Shown: piece after piece, positions 1-4,825 of the stretch
Layout: each line of letters opens with the position of its first letter
Numbering within the stretch: position 1 is the stretch's first letter
DNA from: Candidatus Zhuqueibacterota bacterium
GTDB taxonomy: Bacteria > Zhuqueibacterota > Zhuqueibacteria > Zhuqueibacterales > Zhuqueibacteraceae
Reading direction: 5' to 3'
DNA: 5,489 bases
Assembly (NCBI GenBank): GCA_013361015.1
Contig: JABWAN010000444.1
Location: forward strand, 1-5,489
The notes under the pieces: generated by a model
Database searches by the model: none
Seen by the model: only the letters and a program-made list of their open reading frames with translations
What the model was told of the DNA's origin: nothing
Program-made: the position numbers and the translations under genes

Positions 1-543
1 TCGCTTGGCCCGCCCCCCTCGATCACCAACACCAGCGCAGCGCCGGCGATTTCAGTGGCTGCGCCCACGGTGAAGCCGAGCGTCGGTATTCCGGTGCCGG
101 TACCCGATGCCGAAATCAATCCCGAACAGACTATTGCCACGCAAACGGAAATGGCCGCGGACGTTGGCCCAGTAGTCGATGCCGGCGATGGCGGCGGCGG
201 TGGCGTGCCGGTCATCGAATCGGATATTAAGATCGAAGAAGACGGTCCGCCGCCGGATTTCGTAGCCTTCGAAAAAGCGCCGGAAGTCGTCAAATCGGTG
301 ACGCCGAAATATCCGGAACTCGCGCGTCGTGCCGGCATGGAAGGCACCGTGTTTGTGCGCGTGTGGGTGGATAAAGAAGGCAAAGTGCGCAAGGTTGAAA
401 TTCAAAAGAGTGATGCCGAAATTTTCAATCAACCTGCGATCGAAGCTGCCGAACAAATGGTGTTCACACCTGCAGTGCAAGGCGGCAGCCCGGTTTCGGT
501 TTGGGTCGCCATGCCGTTCAAATTCAAGCTGAACACCAAATAG
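1..543 (+). CDS. tonB: TonB energy transducer, C-terminal part (5' end outside window)
   Basis: TonB spans the periplasm and passes proton-motive-force energy from the ExbB/ExbD motor to outer-membrane TonB-dependent receptors. The frame is open from base 1 to the TAG at 541-543, giving 180 visible residues. The GTG at 55 lies inside the linker and is not a start. A Pro/Val-rich stretch comes first (GIPVPVPDAEINPEQ, about residues 29-43), then a Gly run (about 62-68). The C-terminal domain follows from about residue 93, with family marks VTPKYPELARRAGMEGTV, VWVDKEGKVRKVEI, PAIEAAEQMVFTPA and a final hydrophobic strand ending PFKFKL. The missing N-terminus should carry the single membrane anchor, and exbB/exbD often lie upstream in such loci (inference). 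The stop is 3 nt before the next gene, which suggests an operon. The TonB C-terminal domain is clear; which receptors it serves is not shown. Confidence 0.93.
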   Translation, partial: SLGPPPSITNTSAAPAISVAAPTVKPSVGIPVPVPDAEINPEQTIATQTEMAADVGPVVDAGDGGGGGVPVIESDIKIEEDGPPPDFVAFEKAPEVVKSVTPKYPELARRAGMEGTVFVRVWVDKEGKVRKVEIQKSDAEIFNQPAIEAAEQMVFTPAVQGGSPVSVWVAMPFKFKLNTK

Positions 544-546
544 ATC

Positions 547-759
547 ATGCCCGCACCGGATGCTTTCAAAATTCTGAAGTACGCGCTCGCGGTTTTCACC
601 TTCGGATTCGGCGTGCTGCTGTTGGCCGGGGTCGTCATGAAAGACCCCGTGCCTTCGCAGATGCGCTACACCTTCGGCGCAGTGTTGGTGCTGATGGGAG
701 TTTATCGGTTTGTGTTGACGAAAATACAGTCCTCACGATCCTCAAAACGCGATGCTTAG
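547..759 (+). CDS. Small two-helix inner-membrane protein of unknown function
   Basis: I do not recognise a named family. The 70-residue product has two hydrophobic segments, about residues 10-31 (rich in A, V, F, L, G) and about 40-60 (TFGAVLVLMGVYRFVL). A short polar loop (KDPVPSQMR) joins them, and the tail is basic and serine-rich (KIQSSRSSKRDA). By the positive-inside rule the C-terminal tail is probably cytoplasmic (inference). The ATG is 3 nt after the tonB stop and lacks a Shine-Dalgarno, so translation is probably coupled to tonB. The 3' end overlaps the next gene by 8 nt. That close packing, plus a plausible membrane topology, argues for a real gene rather than a chance ORF. A competing ORF in another frame (501-788) lacks such features. 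A role beside TonB or the downstream lipoprotein is possible but unproven. Confidence 0.75.
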   Translation: MPAPDAFKILKYALAVFTFGFGVLLLAGVVMKDPVPSQMRYTFGAVLVLMGVYRFVLTKIQSSRSSKRDA

Positions 760-1759
760 GAATAAGCTCCAAAAAGACGCCGGGGTGAATCCCCGTGCCG
801 TATTGTCTACGCCACCTCAAAGTCGCGAGTGCGGAGGTTTTTGTTGGCAGCTTTTTTCTCCGGCATTGGTCATTCTCACCTTTCTCCTCGTGCTTCTGCT
901 CGGTTGTGAGTTGCCGGAAGAAAAGAATCTCAAAAAGGGCAAATTGTGGGCTTTGGTTTCAGAGCCGTATGCAGCTCTGCTTACGCGGCAAGCGGAGGAG
1001 TTTCATCGTCTTTACCCCGACGCACAAGTAAGTATTGACGCCACCTCGACCCGCGAGGCCGTGGTGCGTATGGTGAATGACTCCGTCCGCGTGATTTGCA
1101 TTGATCGCCAGCTTAATGAAGAAGAGTGGCAAGTTGCGAGGGCTGCAGAGATCGGCATCATAGAAACCAAAATTGCCGAGGATGCATTGGCGGTTTTGGT
1201 GCACAAACAGAATCCCATGGAAAATGCCTCGCTCGCTTCTTTGAAAGATATCGTGAGCGGCGCGAAGACTTCGTGGCATGAAGTGCCTGAGTCGAACTGG
1301 TCCAGTGGCCGTATTGAAGTTGTGCTTACCGGACGCAACTCCGGCACCTACGAGTTGTTGACGCGGCATTTCTTAAAGCTCGCGGACGATCCGATTCCGT
1401 CGCACGTTGCGGGTACCAGTCGCGAGGTATTGGAATATGTGAGTGAACACCCACAAGCTCTCGGCATCGTCTCTGCCGCAGTTTTGCAAGATTCCCTTCC
1501 CAACATTCGCGTGCTCTCCTTGGAAGCGGCAGATTCAGCGGCACACCGGCCGTTTGTCATGCTGCACCAAGCCAACATTCATCGAGGTTACTATCCCTGG
1601 CATTACTCTCTGTACATGTATCGTTTAGAAGCTTACACCGGTATCGCGCTGGGCTTCACGGCATTTGTTGCGGGCATCCCCGGACAAAAAATGTTGCTCG
1701 ATGCGAAGCTGGTTCCGGCGACCATGCCGATTCGAATCGTTCAAATAAAAGAGAACTGA
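752..1759 (+). CDS. PstS-like periplasmic solute-binding lipoprotein
   Basis: The 335-residue product looks like a type 2 periplasmic binding protein of the PstS (phosphate-binding) superfamily. A hydrophobic segment (about 36-51) ends in the lipobox LLGC, with the lipidated Cys at residue 52. The mature part starts GKLWALVSEPYAALL, followed by FHRLYPDAQV (about 84-93) and DSVRVICIDRQLNEEE (110-125). Next comes GRNSGTYE (194-201), which matches the SGT anion-binding loop of PstS. The C-terminal lobe has ALGIVSAAVL, GYYPWHYSLYMY and GIPGQKMLLDAKLVP, like the usual YP...GQ...G..P ending. The N-terminal GST-type phosphate loop is not evident, so the ligand may not be phosphate. No ABC permease or ATPase lies nearby. 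The ATG overlaps the previous stop by 8 nt. The 35-residue stretch before the hydrophobic core is long, and GTG at 785 or TTG at 803 are alternative starts. Confidence 0.85.
   Translation: MLRNKLQKDAGVNPRAVLSTPPQSRECGGFCWQLFSPALVILTFLLVLLLGCELPEEKNLKKGKLWALVSEPYAALLTRQAEEFHRLYPDAQVSIDATSTREAVVRMVNDSVRVICIDRQLNEEEWQVARAAEIGIIETKIAEDALAVLVHKQNPMENASLASLKDIVSGAKTSWHEVPESNWSSGRIEVVLTGRNSGTYELLTRHFLKLADDPIPSHVAGTSREVLEYVSEHPQALGIVSAAVLQDSLPNIRVLSLEAADSAAHRPFVMLHQANIHRGYYPWHYSLYMYRLEAYTGIALGFTAFVAGIPGQKMLLDAKLVPATMPIRIVQIKEN
781..795 (+). other. Small perfect hairpin near the start of the PstS-like gene
   Basis: CGGGG (781-785) and CCCCG (791-795) form a perfect 5-bp GC stem around the loop TGAAT. 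It lies just inside the annotated start of the PstS-like gene and overlaps the alternative GTG start at 785. A weaker pair, ACCTC (814-818) and GAGGT (834-838), is followed by five T residues (838-842). These could affect local translation or transcription, or be chance. No function is shown. Confidence 0.3.
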
Positions 1760-1766
1760 CGCTGCG

Positions 1767-3428
1767 ATGAAAGTCAAACTTCTACTCCTCGGGTTGATGA
1801 CGTGGTTGGCCGGCACGCTCTGGGCGCAACCACAGCTCACCAAAGCCCAACAACTGATGAGTCAGGACAAGCCGCAAGAAGCCATCGTGGAACTGCGCCA
1901 GGCCGTTTCGGTGAATCCCAAAAATTTCGAAGCCTGGCTGTTGCTAGGCGAAGCATTTCTGCGCACAGACCAGCCGGACTCGGCGTTGTTTGCGGGCCGG
2001 GAGGCACGTGACATTGACGGCAAGAATCCCGCCGGGTATGTAATTACCTCGCGCGCGGAAGCGGCGAAGAAGGATTTTAAGGCGGCTTATAACAGCGTGC
2101 GCAGCGGTTTGAAATCAAGCAAAGGGGGTAACACCTCCGCCTTACTGGTGCAACAGGGACGGTTGCACATGGCCATGGATTCAACTCAACAGGCGATGAT
2201 TTCTTTTTCACAAGCGAAAGAGGCCGACCCGAAGAATTCTGCTGCGTATGCAGGCTTGGGGGAGGTTTACATGAAGATGGGCAGTCCGGGCATGGCGATT
2301 TTGCAATACGAGAACTATTCCAAAATCGATTCCACCAATGCGGAAGTCTTCGAGAAATTGGGCCAGACCTATGAACGGGAGCGCCGTTATACGGAAGCCG
2401 CGCGCGCTTACAATCGGGTCGTCGCCCTAGATACCACCAAAGCCGAGCCGCTGTTCAAGATGTCGCGCCTTTACCATTTGGGCAAGCAATACCTCAACTC
2501 CAGCCGCGCGTTTCAATTGTATACGCGCCGGTTTCCGAGCGATGACGAAGGCTGGAAGTATTACATGGAGGCGCTCTATCTCAGCCGGCAGTACAAAGAA
2601 GCACTCAACGCGGCCGAGCGTGTGCACATGAAGGAGCCGAACTCACCCCGGGTCGTACAGATCATCGCGCATTCGAATTATGAAGCGAAACAATACGACA
2701 TGGCAATCGCCTCCTATCAGCAACTCGCCAGGATCGATACCCTTTCGCTCGAAGACAAAGAACGCTTCGGTAAAGCCTACGTCGCAGTTAAGCAGGATTC
2801 GGTCGCGGCGCCGATTTTGGAAGAGGTCGTGCGCAAAGATACTTCGCAGTACGATCTGTACAGCGATCTCGGCGCTTTGTATATGCGCATGCGCAAGTGG
2901 GAGCCGGCGACGAGCGCTTTCGAAAAACGTTTCAAACGTGAGCCCAACCATTCGCCTTCTTATGTGAATTATGGTTTGTGCGCGATGGCTTTGGGCCGCT
3001 TCGACTCCGCGCGAGTGGCGCTGCGCAAGTTTGTTGAGTTGCGACCGGAGTATTTGCCCGGTCATTTATATCTGGCGCGATGCTTGGGCGCGATGGAAGA
3101 CTCTTCGCAAGCGACGATCAAAGAATTCGAGACCGTCATCAAGCTCGCGGATACGGCCGTGGTCAAATATCGGAGTGAGTTGGCCGAAGCGCACGGCCGC
3201 ATCGGCGTTACGCATTTGATTGACAAGAAGTATCCGCAAGCTTTGGAAGCGTTGAACGCTTCCATTAAGTATCGCAATGACAACCCGGACACGCGTTTGT
3301 GGCGCGCACAGACCTATGCGCTCATGAACCGGCGCGACGAAGCCATCGCGGAATACAAGGCGGTGCTCAAACTGGATCCGAAAAATAAAAATGCCAAGGA
3401 GGACTTGGCAAAGTTCAGCCCACAATAA
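1767..3428 (+). CDS. Secreted TPR-repeat protein (about 15 tandem units)
   Basis: TPR proteins are helical solenoids that act as protein-binding scaffolds. This 553-residue protein starts with a signal peptide (MKVKLLLLGLMTWLAGTLWA, probable cleavage before QPQ), so it should be periplasmic or envelope-associated. Almost all the rest divides into about 15 units of 34-36 residues starting near 24, 54, 88, 123, 158, 192, 226, 260, 294, 328, 362, 396, 430, 471 and 507. One unit (430-470) is extended to about 41 residues. Clear examples are AAYAGLGEVYMKMGSPGMAI (unit 5), EVFEKLGQTYERERRYTEAA (unit 6) and YALMNRRDEAIAEYKAVLKL (unit 15), which show the alternating small/aromatic TPR residues and terminal D-P-K-N turns. 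No catalytic domain is visible. It begins 7 nt after the PstS-like gene without a good Shine-Dalgarno, so it probably shares that transcript. Its partner is unknown; TonB, the PstS-like lipoprotein or an outer-membrane assembly are candidates by context only. Confidence 0.9.
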   Translation: MKVKLLLLGLMTWLAGTLWAQPQLTKAQQLMSQDKPQEAIVELRQAVSVNPKNFEAWLLLGEAFLRTDQPDSALFAGREARDIDGKNPAGYVITSRAEAAKKDFKAAYNSVRSGLKSSKGGNTSALLVQQGRLHMAMDSTQQAMISFSQAKEADPKNSAAYAGLGEVYMKMGSPGMAILQYENYSKIDSTNAEVFEKLGQTYERERRYTEAARAYNRVVALDTTKAEPLFKMSRLYHLGKQYLNSSRAFQLYTRRFPSDDEGWKYYMEALYLSRQYKEALNAAERVHMKEPNSPRVVQIIAHSNYEAKQYDMAIASYQQLARIDTLSLEDKERFGKAYVAVKQDSVAAPILEEVVRKDTSQYDLYSDLGALYMRMRKWEPATSAFEKRFKREPNHSPSYVNYGLCAMALGRFDSARVALRKFVELRPEYLPGHLYLARCLGAMEDSSQATIKEFETVIKLADTAVVKYRSELAEAHGRIGVTHLIDKKYPQALEALNASIKYRNDNPDTRLWRAQTYALMNRRDEAIAEYKAVLKLDPKNKNAKEDLAKFSPQ

Positions 3429-3438
3429 TGCGAGAACG

Positions 3439-3471
3439 GCATTGGTTGGCATGCCTCGCCAACGGCAATGC
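3439..3471 (+). other. Strong intergenic hairpin after the TPR gene, no U-tract
   Basis: GCATTG plus GTTGGC (3439-3450) pairs with GCCAAC (3458-3463) and CAATGC (3466-3471). This gives 12 bp interrupted by a 2-nt GG bulge on the 3' side and a 7-nt loop (ATGCCTC). It starts 10 nt after the TPR stop. No T-run follows (the next bases are TCTGAGG), so it is not a standard intrinsic terminator. It may protect the 3' end of the mRNA or weaken read-through to the next gene (inference). Confidence 0.5.
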
Positions 3472-3539
3472 TCTGAGGTTAAAATGATTGACAAACGTTG
3501 TGGCTGTGAGTTGGAAGGAAACGTTTAACTCATCCAAGT

Positions 3540-3546
3540 GAGAGGG
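3540..3546 (+). promoter_or_regulatory. Ribosome binding site selecting the ATG at 3556
   Basis: GAGAGGG lies 9 nt before the ATG at 3556, a normal Shine-Dalgarno distance. It overlaps the in-frame GTG at 3538 that would otherwise extend the ORF by six residues. This favours 3556 as the true start and makes the GTG part of the leader. Confidence 0.55.
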
Positions 3547-3555
3547 CGCTCATTT

Positions 3556-4566
3556 ATGCTAAACAAGATGATTAGCTCCAGCAGCATGATGCTCATGATT
3601 TGCGTGTTGTTTCTGGCCGGCTGTGATACCAAGCCGAAATATCAGGCGATCACGGAATGGCAGTCTTATCAGAATCCTTATTTCAAAATGCAATTCCGCT
3701 ATCCCAAAGGCTGGTATGCTGCGGAAGAAGGCGGCTCGGTGAAGCTCTACACCACGCAAGACGCGGCTTTGAAGTTTTTTGAAAAGATCGAAGGCGTGGA
3801 GGCGGAGGTCTCTTTTGCAAAAGTGGATTCCGTGACTTCGCTAGAAACGTATGTCAGCAACATTCAGAAAGATTTGACCGACGCAGGTTACGAAGTGCAG
3901 CCTATCAGTACGCGCACACTGGAGGACACGCCTGCCAGTGTATTGTCGTATCGCGGCGCGCTCGACGAGAAAACGCAAATCCGCGTCATAGAAGCCATTG
4001 CGATGAAAGACACGATGACTTACACCGTGAAGTATTCCGGTTTGAATGATCAATATGCGGCGTATCAAGCGGTGTTCGATACGATCGTGGCTTCGATCAA
4101 ACTACCCAAAGCGAGCGCCGCGGTGTCGCAGGCCGATCCTTCTTTGCCCGCCGAGGATTTTGTGGAGTTTGACAACAAGTTTCTCAAACTATCTCACCCC
4201 AGCAATTTTGAGACGGCCACTCCCGCGCCGAAAGGCGAGACGCAATTCTCGCTCGAATTGAAAGGCTATCGCCAAGATTGCACGATCCGTGTTGACATTT
4301 TGCCGGCGAAAGGGTTGACGGTGGAAAAAGTCGTCGAGCAAAACAGCAAATTCTATAAAGGCGCCTCGGCGCCGCGCGCGACGAAAATTTCCGGAGAGAA
4401 TGCGCTCTTTTTCAACTACGTCGCGGTGAAGGGCATCGAAAGCCGCGCTTATTTTGCCGTGAAAAACGACAAAACCTATCGCGTGCTCATGAACTACTTT
4501 CAGCCCATGCGCGCGGATTTTCTGCCGGCTTTCGAGAAAGTCGTGGCCTCGTTGCAGATTAAATAA
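3556..4566 (+). CDS. Lipoprotein with two PsbP/DcrB-like domains
   Basis: From the ATG at 3556 the product is 336 residues. A Met/Ser-rich signal peptide ends in the lipobox LAGC with the lipidated Cys at residue 23, so it is membrane-anchored in the envelope. The mature protein appears to hold two related domains, about 35-184 and 202-336, joined by a Ala/Ser/Pro linker. Both open with an N-x-F/Y-x-K-x-x-x-x-x-P pattern (NPYFKMQFRYPKGW and NKFLKLSHPSNF). Both end with a helix and strand of matching form (FDTIVASIKLP and FEKVVASLQIK). The pattern recalls the PsbP/Mog1/DcrB (DUF1795-like) fold; this is recognition from general shape, not a search. No catalytic motif is seen. The gene has its own Shine-Dalgarno, is 127 nt from the TPR gene and is followed by a terminator. 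Function is unknown. Confidence 0.85.
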   Translation: MLNKMISSSSMMLMICVLFLAGCDTKPKYQAITEWQSYQNPYFKMQFRYPKGWYAAEEGGSVKLYTTQDAALKFFEKIEGVEAEVSFAKVDSVTSLETYVSNIQKDLTDAGYEVQPISTRTLEDTPASVLSYRGALDEKTQIRVIEAIAMKDTMTYTVKYSGLNDQYAAYQAVFDTIVASIKLPKASAAVSQADPSLPAEDFVEFDNKFLKLSHPSNFETATPAPKGETQFSLELKGYRQDCTIRVDILPAKGLTVEKVVEQNSKFYKGASAPRATKISGENALFFNYVAVKGIESRAYFAVKNDKTYRVLMNYFQPMRADFLPAFEKVVASLQIK

Positions 4567-4591
4567 GCGAACAAACTTTTTGGTATCCTTT

Positions 4592-4616
4592 AAAAGCCGG
4601 GCCTTGCTCGGCTTTT
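4592..4616 (+). terminator. Rho-independent terminator after the PsbP-like lipoprotein gene
   Basis: AAAAGCCGGGC (4592-4602) pairs with GCTCGGCTTTT (4606-4616) around the 3-nt loop CTT, forming an 11-bp stem with one G-U pair. It is followed by CTATTTT. It lies 25 nt after the lipoprotein stop and should end that transcript before hppA. The A-run and T-run make it partly bidirectional, but no convergent gene is present. Confidence 0.82.
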
Positions 4617-4659
4617 CTATTTTGTACCTACCTGTCCGCCGGCATGACAACGTAGATAT

Positions 4660-4679
4660 TTTCCGTGCTGCTGCGGAAA
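4660..4679 (+). other. Small hairpin in the hppA upstream region
   Basis: TTTCCG (4660-4665) and CGGAAA (4674-4679) form a 6-bp stem with an 8-nt loop (TGCTGCTG). It lies between the terminator and the candidate hppA promoter. It may be a back-up terminator arm or a protein site, or chance. Confidence 0.25.
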
Positions 4680-4699
4680 TTTGCTGAACTTTGCCGAAA
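4680..4699 (+). repeat. Tandem imperfect 10-bp direct repeat upstream of hppA
   Basis: TTTGCTGAAC (4680-4689) is followed at once by TTTGCCGAAA (4690-4699), with 8 of 10 positions equal. The pair ends 6 nt before the candidate -35 element, a position where an activator could bind. Two copies of a 10-mer are weak evidence. Confidence 0.3.
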
Positions 4700-4705
4700 A
4701 ACCGC

Positions 4706-4734
4706 TTGGATAACGCGCATTTCGACTTTATATT
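4706..4734 (+). promoter_or_regulatory. Candidate promoter for hppA
   Basis: TATATT (4729-4734) matches the sigma-70 -10 consensus at 5 of 6 positions. A weak -35, TTGGAT (4706-4711), lies at 17-nt spacing. TTG followed about 20 nt later by TA-n3-TTTG (4729-4737) also loosely resembles the Bacteroidota promoter pattern TTTG/TAnnTTTG. Transcription from here would give a leader of roughly 85 nt that includes a small hairpin, TTGTC (4747-4751) with GACAA (4757-4761). This is the best promoter candidate between the terminator and hppA, but it is unproven. Confidence 0.35.
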
Positions 4735-4814
4735 TTGCCCTGTTTTTTGTCGCCCGGACAACCCTTTGACCAGGCATGATTGACTGAATTGCAACTCGGT
4801 GAAACAACTTTCTG

Positions 4815-4821
4815 AAGGAGG
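4815..4821 (+). promoter_or_regulatory. Shine-Dalgarno of hppA
   Basis: AAGGAGG is a near-perfect anti-SD match and lies 4 nt before the GTG at 4826. It decides that the gene starts at this GTG rather than at the in-frame ATG at 4892, which would cut off the first membrane helix. Confidence 0.8.
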
Positions 4822-4825
4822 ATTC

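Noticed and set aside
55..57. GTG as a start for the TonB protein
   Set aside because: The same frame is open back to base 1 with TonB-like Pro/Ser/Thr linker sequence, and the protein would lack its membrane anchor. The gene is truncated by the window edge.
184..206. GGC-rich simple repeat in tonB
   Set aside because: It encodes the Gly run of the periplasmic linker, which is common in TonB proteins; the run is short and needs no special explanation.
501..788. 95-codon plus-strand open frame overlapping tonB and the small membrane protein
   Set aside because: It conflicts with the tonB C-terminus and with the two-helix protein, is Arg/His-rich and lacks domain features.
3488..3493. TTGACA as the -35 of a promoter for the lipoprotein gene
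   Set aside because: It is a perfect -35 hexamer, but at 16-18 nt spacing no -10-like sequence is present (TTGGAA at 17 nt), so it cannot be supported.
3066..3494. 142-codon minus-strand open frame over the end of the TPR gene
   Set aside because: It is antisense to clear TPR repeats and has no family-like features; a shadow frame.
3538..3540. GTG as the start of the PsbP-like lipoprotein
   Set aside because: The GAGAGGG ribosome site overlaps it and is placed correctly for the ATG at 3556, which also gives a more typical signal peptide length.
4621..4650. Possible dispersed repeat element (CCTACCTGTCCGCCGGCATG)
   Set aside because: The look recalls intergenic repeats in some genomes, but there is a single copy here and no clear inverted structure, so a repeat cannot be shown from this window.
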